Shown: positions 46,401 through 59,905 of the stretch, piece after piece
Layout of the letters: each line of letters opens with the position of its first letter
How positions within the stretch are numbered: position 1 is the first letter of the stretch
Origin: Larix kaempferi
Taxonomy: Eukaryota > Streptophyta > Pinopsida > Pinales > Pinaceae
Direction of reading: 5' to 3'
Length of the DNA stretch: 64,000 bases
NCBI GenBank assembly: GCA_027924585.1
Contig: BSBM01000486.1
Span: forward strand, 49,182,001 to 49,246,000
Translations under genes and position numbers: made by a program
Notes under the pieces: model-generated
The model's database searches: none
Seen by the model: only the letters and a program-made list of their open reading frames with translations
What the model was told of the DNA's origin: nothing

Positions 46401-46792
46401 ACAAACCAAAAGAACTGACCTAGAAATCCCAAAGTAGATGGTTTCTCCCTAGAGGATTCGTCGTTTCTGTTGTTAAGGATTTCATCCAAATGACTAGGGT
46501 TATAACCAACGTATTGGGTTTCAATTAGATGGACACTCTAGGGTTGAAATACAAGCAAATAGACTCCTTGAGACCAATTACAAACAAGTTAAATCTAAAA
46601 GGTTATGGAGAAGAAACTAGTGTACCTTATTTATGATGACTGGTCCTAGATTTCTTTACTCCAATTAAAATTTGCTCCTAATATATGACCTCCAAAACAA
46701 CCATAACATACCTTCCTCAAACAGATTGGCTAATATAAATATTGAAATTCAAATTTGACATAAAATCAACTAGTTAAATGATATGAGCTTTA
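43465..46792. other. Non-coding: leader and LTR-like DNA of minus-strand elements
   Basis: No credible gene. 44740-45180 is rich in ATGCAA/TTGCAT-type words. On the minus strand AGGGGAAATTGTAAGGATCC (about 45450-45470) resembles a purine tract followed by an LTR start. No clear PBS was found. The minus frame 45787-45443 has no known domain. Confidence 0.4.
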
Positions 46793-48631
46793 GACAATGA
46801 ACCAAACATAACAATGATGAACATTGAATTTGGGAAGGGAAAGATGTCCAATCTGTATTCATATAGCAACAAATTACAAGATTACCTTAATCTTCCAAGC
46901 ACCTTGCAAAACCAAGAATCTAGGTCTCCCGCTTGTCTCCTCCTATAATCCCAACCAATCTCTAAATGTATAAGGGATGAAACTATCTGAGGGCAATAGT
47001 TTCAAAACATAGGGAATGGATATCAATGCACAGGGGAAAAATGGAATGGAGATGAGATCATTCCTCTAGAATAACTTTACTTAGGAAAAGGTCTCCTCTC
47101 ATGGTCTATCTCTCTTGATTTTATAATAAATGGAGATAGTTACCATCATATAAGAGGAGGTTGTAACTGATGGGGTGGTTACCAAAACCACCCTAACTTC
47201 CTCAATTTTCAAAATTTTATTTATTTTTCATATTATATGGAAAAAATAGCCCTTATGTCAAGGGTAATGTGATTAAATTGTTGTTAATGAATTAATAGAG
47301 TGCGATTACAAATTTTTCTTGAAATCGTTTGCTGACCAAAGGTTTGAGAGCGATTGAATCACAATTTTCATGACCTTTGGAAGCGATTATACTCTTTTCA
47401 AGGGAGTTTTCATGGAAAATGGGAATAGATAAGGACTTAAGTAAATGATCATGGCCATAGAAATTGAAACCAAATCAAGGCTCTTCCATCCATATTTGTC
47501 CTTTTGTGTGATGAGCAATCGACATTTGAGGTGTCATAGATGAACTATCGTCACTAACGGAGAAGTGTCAATTTGGGATATAATAGCTTCATCGATGGAT
47601 GATAACATTGATGAACATGTTCATCATGTACCTTTGATAGATAACTAACATGAAATACTATATCAAGGCTCAAGGATAAATCCTCTCTTTGCAATTTTAT
47701 TATTGTTGAACTTAAAAGTGTTGATTGGTTTTTCAAACACCGACATCACATAGATTCAAAGGTATGCAGTACAATTATTTATGCATGAATACCATTTTTT
47801 TCTTTTGTTTTTAGTGTTAATTATATTGTATAAACGCATTCAATGTAACATTGATAAATATTTTTCATAAATTTTAGTTTTGTTTGATTGTCATAGACTG
47901 TTAGGTGATATTATTTTACCATCACCAAATAATTTACCTTGCTCTCATTATGAAAGATTTAGGAATGCAGTATGAATCCATTGGTGCATGTCCTAATTAA
48001 CATGTTATATATCATGGACAACATGCAACAAATTTGAAAGTACCTCAATGTGGAATTAGTATATATTGAATCGATCAAGCAATAAATAAGGTGCCTTTAA
48101 GGTTCTTCGGTATATTCCCATAATTCCACATTTCCAACAACTGTTCAGGTTCAAAAACATGGCACAATTTATGGATTACCATGCATGAAACAACAGTGAA
48201 GATGGTGTTATGTGAATGCCTACAAATGGCACCACATTTAGGGACATAAAGAAAGATGTTTGGTTTTTAAAGAAGAACCTCGTAATGTTAGGATTTCCTT
48301 GGCAGTTGATGGTTTCAATCCATTTGGAGAGATGAGGTCCATTTAATTAGTGTGGTCTATTTTTGTTATAAACAATAGCCTTCCTCCTTGGATGTCAATA
48401 AAGAGGGAGCATACAATGTTAGCAATGATTGTTCTAGGTATTTGTTCAAAATAAAAATTTCAAGTATACATATCATGTCAATTGTACTTTACTTATTTGT
48501 TACATGATATATTAATTTATTATAAGTTCAATATAAGGAAAGTGTGTATTTTTAAATAATTACTAGGGAAGTACCAACTTAAATATATGGGCGTATTTAT
48601 TGAGCTTCTTATTGATGAAATTCTAAAGTTA
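46793..48631 (+). pseudogene. En/Spm (CACTA) transposase remnant, copy A
   Basis: The first 1 kb matches 56068-57078. It then continues with TNP2-type transposase sequence: near 48100 VLRYIPIIPHFQQLF, then FKNMAQFMDYH, LAVDGFNPFGEM (48300 region) and PPWMSIKREHTMLA (48390 region), and finally FIELLIDEILKLW. At 48632 it is cut by a minus-strand LTR. Stops and frameshifts are frequent. The N-terminal exon-like part (47580-47740) resembles the better preserved one at 56825. Transposase would bind and cut the TIRs; no CACTA end is visible here. Confidence 0.75.
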
Positions 48632-50033
48632 TGGGATAGAATCACGCCACGTCCCCTCCAATCTATCCAACGCAAGAAAGGGAACATGACTACAGATCTT
48701 GGGATTTTTCATAAACTCAACCCGATTCATTAGATTCATACGAATAAAACAACTGTGTGCATATGCAAATCAAAATAACATGCACAACTGAATTAAACTG
48801 TCCACACACATTCCTCATGCATACATTCGGCAAAATCAAAACAACCAATACATTGTAGAATTGAATACACATAAATAGAATACTTATCTTGATGGTAAAT
48901 TTTCCCCAAGCAACTAGCTATGTCTCTACAACGTTCCACCCAACCATAGGTCTCTGCCCAACCTGTCTTCTTTAAGCACTCAGAGACCACCCGCGAGATG
49001 GGCATGATTTCTACAAGGAAAGGGGACTCTCAACCTCAACACAGCCCAAGAAAACATCACATCTAAGCCAAGCCAGTCCACAGCTGGGTTTATCAGGCTA
49101 AATATGAACCCTCTTCATTTCCGGATGCTTGCACTCAAGATCAAGCCAAAACAATGGATACCCATAACCCCTACCCCAACTTAATATATCTACACACAAA
49201 AAACACAATCATTGGGCATGGATACACATTTTTAACAAAGGGATTTACAACAAGATGTCCATGGTTTTTCCCCAAATTGTGGGCACAACAAAAATGGATT
49301 GTGAGAGGTAAAATCGACCACAGGGAAGAAAATGATTTATCCCACAGATATATGAGCATTTAGTGGTCCAAAAAAACCTCTATGGACCCCAAATAGATTT
49401 CCCCTTCCTTCCCATGGTTTTGCAACATAAAAATGCCCTTCTCCCAGCTAGAAGACAATGAAAAACTAGAAAAATGTGGAGGGAAAATGCCCCAGCTAGC
49501 TTCGACTGTGTGAGGGAGCAAGGAAATGGTGGATAATGGCTTGGGGAGCAATTTCGTGGCTCTTTTCTTGCCCAATAAGTCAAACACGAATTTACATGAA
49601 AGGTGGCTTGCCCATACCCGCATTTGGACAGTCATACCTCTCCATTCCCCAAGGCATTATCGACTTCAACCAATTCTTGGGAGAAATGAATGATTGGGTA
49701 CAAAAGTCAACATGGGTAGTTGAGGGTTTTATGGGTTCTCTCATTGACACTTGTCTTGACTTGATTGGATCCAAAGGTTTGAATATTTCCCTCCCAATTC
49801 CTTGTAAAAACCATGCCCCCATCTCTTGTTGCATTGCATAGCTAGTTGTGGGTATTTTATTAAAGTGCAAATTTACATGATATTTGCAATTCCATTGTGC
49901 CTGGATAGCATGCAAACCATATGCACCACTAAATTGATGGAAGGGCCTTGGCCTTGAGCTCCTCACCACGTTTTTATAACAATATTACATCATTTACAAT
50001 TTAATGCAATGGGGTCAAAATAAGGATAGTACA
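48632..50033 (-). repeat. LTR of a minus-strand gypsy element
   Basis: On the minus strand it runs from TGTACTATCC (50033) to GATTCTATCCCA (48632). It breaks the TNP2 frame of copy A exactly at its end. It shares AGCTCAAGGCCAAGG and GGTTGGGTGGAACGTTG with the plus-strand LTR at 37400. Small ORFs on both strands have no domain. Confidence 0.65.
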
Positions 50034-50049
50034 ATCCCCTCGCCCTTGG
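50034..50049 (-). promoter_or_regulatory. Polypurine tract (minus strand)
   Basis: On the minus strand CCAAGGGCGAGGGGAT directly precedes the LTR start. Together with the matching 350 bp at 37050-37399 it shows that the internal part of the element lies to the right. Confidence 0.65.
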
Positions 50050-53000
50050 AATAACACCATCCTCGGTGTTCCAATACTTAGGAATACATTCACACTTTAT
50101 ACATGTCCAAAAAAATTCACAAAATGTTGCAGGTCTGTCCTTCATTTCATCTTTTTACTTCAAACCTTCAGGAACAAGTCCTTTGGCTTCTACAAGCTGC
50201 TCCTGCTGGCTTTTCTCTTCCAGCTCTGCAGGTGGGCACTGCTCCACAACAATCCATTCCTTTTATTTACCTTCCAGCTGATCTACAAGTTTGGAATTTC
50301 ATGGCTGCCATCTTTCTTGTTGTCTTGGTAACTATTTGAGAAATATTTTCAACCAAACCCCATAACCTTTGGTCTGCTTCCATGGCCAATGTGCACAACT
50401 CGCTCTCACTTTTCTCACTAGAAACACTTGGATGGTAACGATTGCAATCAATGGATTTCAATTTATCACCTGTGAGATTCATCATGGCAATTCATGTTAG
50501 GCCAAGCATAACACAATATTAAAATCAATCAATTATTTTCCCAATTGACATGGAAAGTCCATTATTTATTCATGAGACTTCCACACTTTTCATGCTTTCC
50601 CAACATACACATGAAATCATTCATGTTCATCCTTTCACAAGAAATTTACTATTTCAACATTCACAATTCATTTCAAACAATTAAACACAATATATTTTCA
50701 GCCATGACATGCAATCAACAGTATCTTGTTTCTAAGATGCATCAGTCAAAAGGAAAGAGAAGAGTAAGAGTTTCCCCCTTTAAGTCTTGTTCCAATCCAG
50801 AGCCACACCACCACTATGGTTCCATGATTCTTAGCCTCTTTCACTTCAATGTGAATGCTTGACTTGCCCTTTATTGGCTATGACACTTAGTGTCTAAGGT
50901 CTGTCTAAGGCTTTTCAACCAGGGAACCCTTCCCCATTGTTTCCTACAGAACCTTTGTATGCTAGGACCCACATAGGTCTACTAGCACCATCTTTCATTA
51001 CTGCTCATACTGAGCTCTTTAGGACAGTCATGTGTCCACATGCATCCTCAGGATTCCTTCATAGTCCCTGCTTCCAACAATAACTACACTCAAACATTGA
51101 ATAAATTCACATGTTTAGTTTATTTTCATAGGGTTTATCTCTAAACAAGAGTTTAAGAAATCATAACCAAATCATGTACACATGTATATTCATATTAAAT
51201 AAGCAAGAAGCTGCAATATAACCAAATACTAGTTGTATTGGATGTCTTCACTTTATTCCACAGGCTTCTTCTTGCCTTACAAGCCTTGGATTGTCGTGGA
51301 TACAATAACGAATGTTGGTCTAGCACGCAAGCTACTCCCCAATCATTCGAATAGGCAATGACAAGCCAGTTTGCCGACTGGGTTTATCAGGCATCCCATT
51401 TATCAATATGCTAAGCCAGTATGCCGACTGGGTTTATCAAGTATTTAAGGAATGTTTGGCCAACACGCCGGTTGCTCCACAACATTCAATTCCCAACCAA
51501 TGCATCGACTGGATTTACCAAGCATTTATGGTTCCTTCAGGGTCCTTTATTCCTGCAATGACCAAGGTTTCCAACAAATAAATAAAAATGTATTAGCTTG
51601 GTTGTCATAAGACTTGTTCATGAAATTTTCATTATCCAAAAATGAATGAAATTTAAATACTTATCTATATTGGGAAGTTCCTCGCTACTCCACAGGTTTT
51701 CTTCTCTGCTTTACAAGCCTTGGATCACTTGTGGGGTGGATGTTTGGCTAGCACACATGCTGCTCCACAACATCAAGTAGTTAATGCCCAACTAGTTCAA
51801 CGAATGGATTTACCAAGCATTGGTGGTGCCAAACCAGTCCCATACCTGGTTTTCCCTCTCCATTTCCAAGCCAACACATCCGTTTGGTTCATCAGCCAAT
51901 GGAAGAAAATTGCACCACGACCATTTCTAGGTCAAGGATCTACTACGGAGCCATAGGAATCTCAGGGTTTCCAGTTAGTCTCGGTACCCCACCTTACTGC
52001 CTACCCAATAGATATTTTATACCTTCATCAATATCACCACACCTTCACACACCACGACCCTTCACACACGCATCAACTCTTCATCAAAACAAGAATGACA
52101 CTCCTTCTCCTATGCAAACCAGTGGTTCCCTCTAGGAACTCTATAGGTGAGTTTTTTGACTACAGGCTAGTATGGCCCCACAATACCCACTCACATTACA
52201 CAAGGATGATACCCCTTTTCTACCACACAGCTCCTCAGGCCTATCCATCCCTTCTAGTGTTATTTAGTGTGAGTGTAGAATGGTTACTAATGCCCGTACA
52301 GTCCTCCTGAGTACCCTTTATTCACTTTGCCCCTTAACATGCAACACCAAATTACATCTGTGTAAGTTTATAACACAAGAAGGATAAGCAAGCTCATTAG
52401 TATTGCTGTTCTAAAATTGTAACCATATTTCATAACATTCACTATCAAGTATTGAAACACCAGGAATGCGTCCATTCCCTTAGGGTGTAGTCAATATTGA
52501 CAACCCTAACATAACCCAGCACCCAAAAGGTATGCATCCCTTTCCGATGTGAGACATGTAGGCCCTAGTCACACTCAAGCATCCTGGAATAATAATGAAA
52601 TAATAAAACATGCTCTGCATATTAAATCTAATAACCAGACATGTATATTTTTAGTTAGGGTTACATAATACTCATCCGTTTTGCGGACGTATCTTTTCTT
52701 CATTTGTGAAGAATGGGGGCTCCCTTCTCTACATCAACAGTCCTTCGGTTTTCCACCCCAATATTTTCACGTTCCATAACCCACACATGCATTCTTGGCA
52801 TAATTTTACCATCTCATTCACATGGTTTTCCAACATGCAGTGCAACTGAGATATTATCAAAATTTACAATGGTGTTTCACCTAAAATCCATTTCCAAAGC
52901 ATGGGATCCTTCCCATGGAGTTTGGCTTCTGCAGGCCATCACACATGGTATTCCTGCAATTTGTCTTCCTTGAAAAATTATCAAATACCCAAACAATTAG

Positions 53001-54959
53001 CAACATTTAACAATAAAATTCAAATCTGATTTCCCTAATCAGTCAATGGCATTAATAATTAAATTCAAACATGAATTTACAATTTTGTCTCCTACAAAAA
53101 TTGATTTGTTTAACTATGAGGCCATCCTCATATTGTTTGGATCTTGTAAGTGGAATCACTCTATCCATTATGGTTTTACACTTACTTCCATAACATGAAC
53201 ATCCATCTACAACAAGTCCTCTTGACATAGTTCTAGAGAAGCAAAACAATCATTTGTAATTATTAGCCAAATTTCAAACCTGAAATTTACAAATCTATTT
53301 CATGCATAAGTTAAATTTCACAACCATGGGAACCTTCTTATAACCTTTGGCTTCTCCACATGGTATATCCCAATATTTACTATGGACTTATCCTCATTGC
53401 CATACTCAAGACATTTCTACCTAAAATCTGAAACTTTCAATCAGCCAAACATGTTGTGAGTATCTATGCATATAATATTTTCATTGCTACAACAGTCACT
53501 GAAGTGATCTCAGAATTATTATAACACTCAATAATTCAAACACTTTCAGATGTTAACATTTGAAAGGAAATGAAATATATATATCTATATATGCATCATT
53601 ATCATAATAAAATTGCAAGACACAGTCACATTATCCCTGCAATTTAAATAAAAACTCCAATATTCATTACTTCATAGCCATATTCTTTTTATTCAACTCT
53701 GTCCTTCCAACATAGCACTTTGGTAGCTCATCAACATGTCTACCTTCTTCATGCAATCATTCTCCTGCATTCAAAGCAACTCATGAAATGGTCTTAGGAT
53801 TGACAATAGTTCACCATTTCATATATTATCTAATTGCAATGAAACATATATATCACAACCATGCATTCACACAATGCATCTCAACATGTGTACCCACACA
53901 TATGCATGCACATTCACAACATTTGCATAATCTTATAATGTGCACTCACTCAATTCCTTCTTGCATGGATTCATGAATACCATAATTTCATGTCATGCAT
54001 TCCACCATGATTTTTTGGAAAGTATGGCTATTGCCTCAACACATCACCCAACCATCTCCCCAAGCACTTGGTTAACTATTTGGGCTCCTTCCTTCTCCAC
54101 CCGAACAACGAGTTAGGGGTTTACTCACTCCTTTGTTGTTTGTAAAGAGGTTTCATCCCAATTAACACCAATAGGGGGGTTCATGGGATACTTGTGTAAC
54201 ACTATAGCATTACCATTCCAACCACATTATGGCCTTAACCATGACTATCTCATATGGCATACACTACCACAACATGACTATAAGTCCTTACTTGCTTTGG
54301 TTATTTAAACTCATAACCGACATACACAAATGGCATGATATAATTTCATCTGAATGCATTGAGGTTTCCAAGCAACTATGTGGTGTAAGGATCCTTTCCT
54401 TCACTTACCCACACCTCACGATACTCTGTAGGATGACATTCACATTCTGGCACTCAGTACCACACACAAACCAAATCAACATAGTTTAAACATAGTTGAA
54501 GGGATCTTGCCAAATCCTCTTTCAACATTCATGCAATTAAGCAAAAATAACCATTACCTGCATGACTATCATTAGCATCGCTTGATGTTACCTGATCAGT
54601 TGGCCTCTTACCAAGGCTACACAGTCCTTTTTCCACCCTTTTGATCATGAATCATTACTCTAGCCTTCCCTCTCAAGGTTTGTTGGTCACATGCTGTGAC
54701 TTCTTTGCATTTTCAGTCATGCTTATATGGTCTGATTCCTACAACCATTATCAACAACATTAATTGTCAGCCACCATAGACAATACCATTAATGGGCTAC
54801 TGCATGTGTAACTTCACTACCTTTACCCATATGCAACATCATGCTCATGCATAAGCAATTCACATGCACTATGCAATGAGTCTTTAATCATGCCCACTAC
54901 TTCATATTCATTTAATCTACTACTCTCTCGCATTTCCAGCATCCCTATGCCATAATTTA
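50050..54959. other. Non-coding retroelement-derived DNA
   Basis: The first 290 bp are the 3' internal end of the minus-strand element. 51360-51560 holds a motif (GCCGACTGGGTTTATCA) repeated several times. 53570-53595 is an AT dinucleotide-like stretch. Otherwise only short ORFs without domains; I see no gene in these 4.9 kb. Confidence 0.5.
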
Positions 54960-56067
54960 TATGCATGACGACTTCATAATCATGCCCTCGTTTTTGCTAA
55001 TCAGATGGGAGAATCTTGATCTAATTATAGCTAGAAAATCCATCCACGAATGAGAATACTACGCTTCCAGCACAATTATGGATGATCTAGTCAATAAAGG
55101 GAGTAGGGTAATAGTTCTTGGGACATGCCTTATTCAGATCCCTATAATTGACACATACTCTAATAATTCCCTACTTTTTAAATATTAGGAAAATATTGGA
55201 GACCCATTCAGTTAGCGGCACGAGATAAATGAATCATTTTTCAATAATATTTCAACTTCTGCCTTGATGGTAGTAGTGTTGCGAGGGTGTACCGAGATGA
55301 GTTTCTTCCTAACATGTTTTAATCTTGGGTAGGTCTTGATCTCATGAACTGCAATAGATGGATGAATACCTGGAATTTATTGATAGCTCCATGCGAACAA
55401 ATCGTGGAATTCCTGAAACAAGGCCTTATATATCTTAACCTCTTCCGAGGAACAAGTTTCGACCGAGATAGATATTTTCCATGATACATCATGGGGGTGA
55501 TGTTTCCCAAATTTCCTTCACAGACTACGCCCTGAGTCAAAATAGGGGATTGCGGATCATTGATCACAACGAGTGGAACCACGAATTTTATATTGTTTTC
55601 TACCTTATCCAGTGCGGGGAGGAAATATGACCAATGATGATTATATTCTCATGGTAGTTTGTGTAGACTCATAACCTCCATAATGGATTCGTTTGATGGA
55701 AAAGTATTCAAAATATAATCCATGGTAGGCATGGAAGAGTCCAGCTAAGATGGTAGAGAATATTGTTCAGATGCCATAATGTGTTGGTCATCAAGGACTG
55801 GGTCATCGGACGTGTATTAAATAACGTCATGTGCCCCCTTAGTGGGGCTAAGTGGCATAGAATCACCAATGGACTCGAATTGGGATGAATTGGGTACTAC
55901 CCAAGGGTAGGGTCATCCAACTCATGGGATTGTTGCACCATAGACGTAATCATATTAACTGTGGCAACTTGTGATGGAGGATCATGCATGGGTAAAGGGA
56001 AGACTCCCATGAGTGAAGATGCTTTGAGGAGTCTGACTCCAACATCCTCATACTGAGGTTTCGCATG
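54960..56067 (-). pseudogene. Protease-RT linker and RT fragment, minus-strand gypsy
   Basis: The minus strand from 56067 reads MFGSLFGHAKPQYED and a worn linker, then near 55400 a gypsy RT start (FAWSY, HEIKTYP) and near 55170-55060 RVCVNYRDLNKACP and PTPFIDWII, in broken frames. Related in motif to 39637-40274 but a separate copy. The rest of RT and integrase are not seen. Confidence 0.7.
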
Positions 56068-57085
56068 TCCAAACAATGAACCAAACATAACTTATGGTGA
56101 ACACTGAATTTGGGAAGGGAGAGATGTCAAATATGTATTCATATAGCAGAAAATTACAAGATTACCTTAATCTACTAGGCACCTTTCAAAACCAAGACTC
56201 CAGGTCTCCTACTTATCTCCTCCAATAATCCCAACCAATATCCAAATGTATAAGGGATGAAACTATCAAAGGGAAATTTAGTCTTAGAACATAAGGAATG
56301 GATATCAATGCACAGGGAAAAAGGGAATAGAGATGAGATCATTCCTCCAACATAACTTTACTTAGGAAAAGGTCTCCTCTCATGGATTATCTCTCTTGAT
56401 TTTATAGTAGATGGAGATAGTTGCCATTAGATAAGAGGAGGTTGTAACCAATGGGGTCGTTACCAAAACCACCCTAACTTCCTCAATTTTTGAAACTTTA
56501 TTTATTTTTCATAATTTTTGTGGAGAAAACCACCCTTAAATCAAGGGTAACAAGTGATTAAATTGATGTTAAGGCATGAACATAGTGAAATTACAACTTT
56601 TTCTTAAAATCGCTTGCTGAACAAAGGTGGAGAGCGATTAAATAATAGCTTTAATGAAAACTCTCTGGAAAAGAGTTTCCAGGGAAAGTGGGAATAGTTG
56701 AGGACTTAATTCATTGATCTAAAAGGCCATAGAAACTAAAACCAAATCAAGGCTCTTCCATCCTTAATTGTCGTTTTGTGTGATGAACAATCAACATTTG
56801 AGGTGTCAATGATGAACTATCACCATGGATGGAGAAGTGTTTATTCGGGATATAACAACTTCATCGATGGATGATAACATTGATGAACATGTTCATGATG
56901 TACCTTTGATTGATAAGGAACGTGAAATCCTATATCAAGGGTCAAGGACATATCCTCTCTTTGCAATTTTATTGTTGATGAACTTAAAAGTGTTGACTGG
57001 TTTGTCAAACACCCACATCACAGATATTCTAAGGTATCCAATATAATTATTTATGCATGAATACCATTTTTTTATTTTGTTTTTG
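56068..57085 (+). pseudogene. En/Spm transposase 5' region, copy B
   Basis: A direct repeat of 46793-47811. The frame 56825-57046 (73 codons) has DNIDEHVHDVP and FAILLLMNLKVLTGLSNTHI, typical of the front of CACTA transposases. After 57085 the sequence departs from copy A. Confidence 0.7.
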
Positions 57086-57900
57086 GTGAAAGATGGTTAC
57101 CCATTATGCTCGCAGCCACTGCAAAAATGCTGCCCATTAAGAGAAGTTACATCCGACGCAAGTCCAAACCAACATGCCCTTCTCCCGTCCTGTCAGTGTG
57201 GTTCATGCATGAAATAGTGGGGAAGGCACGTCGTTATAAGGAAGAAATTCCAAAGAAAGCTTAGGAGGAAATACAAGAAGCTGAGGAGGACACTCAGGTG
57301 GCTTTATGCCATCTCTCAGATACATATATTAGGAATGAATTCGAGGTTCTAGTGCTGGAACCGGGGAACACCAGGGGTCACACCACTCTTTACCAAAAGA
57401 CCTTGAATTATCATTGGATGCAGAAATCGGTTCTAGAGAGAACCTTGGTGGAAAAAAGAGAAGCACATGTGTAAATTCTTCTGCAGCAATACGAGATGGT
57501 CATTTATCTCAAGCAAATCATCCACAATCAATGGCAAATTTCCCTCCGTCTCGGCATAGAACTTTCCAAGGAGCCAGGTTTTCATGACAGCCAGGACGGT
57601 CTGAACCCTTAACTCGATTTTTAATGTTTTTCCTCTGTCTTTTGGTTTTATTATGTAGCTACAGTCACTGCCGTTGTTTTTAGCCTTATGGAAAACTATC
57701 TTTGTAGACTGGTTCGTAATTTTCAAACTTTATGGTATAGTCTTGTTTCCTTTCGGGGAAGACTGCTTAATTTTATTTATTTATTTCGGGTCTATTTTCC
57801 TAGTCTTGGGAGGGCCTCGCACTCTGTATCTTTTTCTGATGGCAATATAAGGTTCTACCCTAACTTACAAAACAAAAAGAATTAAATTTCATAGTGTTTT
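57086..57900 (+). pseudogene. Unrecognised coding-like insert in the En/Spm remnant
   Basis: One frame from ATG 57127 to TAA 57610 is open for about 160 codons apart from TAG at 57262 and TAA at 57472. It has many charged residues (SYIRRKSKP, EEIQEAEEDTQVALCHLSD, KEPGFHDSQ) and does not match the transposase. It is followed by about 280 bp of T-rich, 3'-UTR-like sequence. It may be a captured host gene fragment or the tail of another retroelement; I do not recognise the protein. Confidence 0.4.
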
Positions 57901-58039
57901 TTCTTTGAACATGAAGAATATACTAACGAAGAAAGGATACTTTGGTGGGGTAAAAAATCATGATTAAGGTAATTTGGTAAATTAATATCCCTTGTTTTTA
58001 AAAGCTGGTTGCTTTTTGAAAATTTTGAATAAAATAATG

Positions 58040-59905
58040 AGCACATGTCTTGATTCCATGTTTCAGTTTGTTCTACCTATATCTGTCATAGACAACTTCA
58101 ATAACAACATAAATAATTTTTTATATGATCTCGACAAGTACATGAGGTAAGGTGTCTCAATTTATTATCAAAAGTTTAACTAGCACACAATTGGCAAATA
58201 TATGATTTACTTGCATTGTATATGTACATATATTTATTATTGTTTAGAATATTACTGCAATATAATTAAGTTGCATCGACATGTTTATGTTGTTGTCATC
58301 TAAAGAAATCCATAAAGAAGATATAGGTATTGGAAAAGACAAATTCCTCATCTAATGTGTGGATTGCAAAAGTATATTCCTTTGTCCTTTTTCAATGCAC
58401 AAGAACACTACCTCATACACCAAGTTGAGGAGATTGAAATATGTGGACATGAACATACAAGGTCAATGTGGATGGTGGAGAGGCACTTGAAGGCATTGAA
58501 AGCTTTTGTTAGACAAATACCACGTATCGAGGGCTATAGGGTTGAGGTCTATATGGTATATCAATCCATGGTGTATATTAGAGAGTATCTTCCTAAAGTA
58601 GCATTGCCACATATTAACGTGCTTTGTATAGTGGGATGTTGATTCCAAGAAAAAATATGAAGGGGTGTTTTTGTTGGGGAATGGTAGATTGAGGAAAGTC
58701 AAAGGTAACCAAATAACATAGATCAACTTATATAATAGTTTATATTATATTTTTCCAATTTTGTACTTCTTTAATGTTATTCATCCCTCATTTATTAAGT
58801 ACCTAAGTTATTCAATTGTCTTTTTGTCATACAACTGCTCGAGAGTGGGATGCGCTGCATTTATATATTGCGAATAATATTGACTCGATGAAGGCATCGA
58901 TAGAAAAATCTATAGAAGTTTATGGTAAATTATCAAGGGATGGAGTGGTGGAGTTGATTAGAATATCTCATTAGTTTCAATATATAAACCTTACACAAAG
59001 GAAAATTGATTTATCAAATGATGTAAAAAATAAATAGGTGATTGTTACCCACATTTTGGGTTATTTTTCATCTATTAGATGTGCTAGCATTCTTTTTTCT
59101 TGAGTTTTTAAGCAACTGTTAGACTAAATATGTTTATTAATTATCAATATTTCATTTTTAACACATCGAGCATATATATTGGAATAGGTGAAACACCACA
59201 AGGCTATTTTGTGCAATGGTATAAAATTTTGTATCAAACATTTGGATGACAAGAAGATTCTTTTTGATTATGGGATAACTGCAATTTTCCAAGTGACTAA
59301 TGTTTCTTCTAACACTAATAGGCATCCGTAAGTATCTGAAAAATAGATACTATGGCTACCTAAGAGATGTACTTGAGTTGGACTTCCAATCCTTCAAAGT
59401 AGTTCTCTTTGAGATCTATTGGTACAAGTTATGCATGAATGAACATGATCCTGATAGAACTGTTATCAAGCATGATAATGGATTTACCATGATTAATACA
59501 AGGTTATTTGATCTAGGTACAAAGTCTTATGTTCTTCCAAGTCAGTGTCAGTAGGTATTATATTCACGGGTTCCAAATAAAGTAGGTTGGTCATATATAG
59601 TTAGGTATGAGCCAAAAGGAAGGCCTGTAAAATATATTCAATCGAAACAAGTTGATATTCAAGAAGATTAGGAAGATGATGAAGAGGATCAGGTACATGT
59701 ATCAGATCAAGAAGTCAAATAAGTTGAAGGTCATGATGTAGATAAAGAGCAAGTAGATGTTAAAGATGAAGAATTTGAGGATGAGGCATATCATGAATAG
59801 TTGGATGTGTTAGATGAAGAAGTTGAAGAAGTTGATGATGATGTTGTTATGGACAATGCTTTTAGTGGTTTAGATCTTGATGATTTTGATTTTGATTATG
59901 ATTAA
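58040..59905 (+). pseudogene. En/Spm transposase C-terminal region
   Basis: 58355-58642 has HQVEEIEICGHEHTRSMWMVER and RQIPRIEGYRVE, matching the conserved region after TNP2 (DUF4218 type). 59300-59640 has YYGYLRDVLELDF, VVLFEIYWY and NGFTMINTRLFDL, matching DUF4216. The frame continues with stops at 59552, 59669, 59720 and 59798 into a strongly acidic Asp/Glu-rich tail ending at 59905. The TNP2 core is not in this copy. Intron-like gaps separate the parts. Confidence 0.8.

Noticed and set aside
49360-49969. Several overlapping ORFs on both strands
   Set aside because: They lie inside the LTR at 48632-50033 and have no domain.
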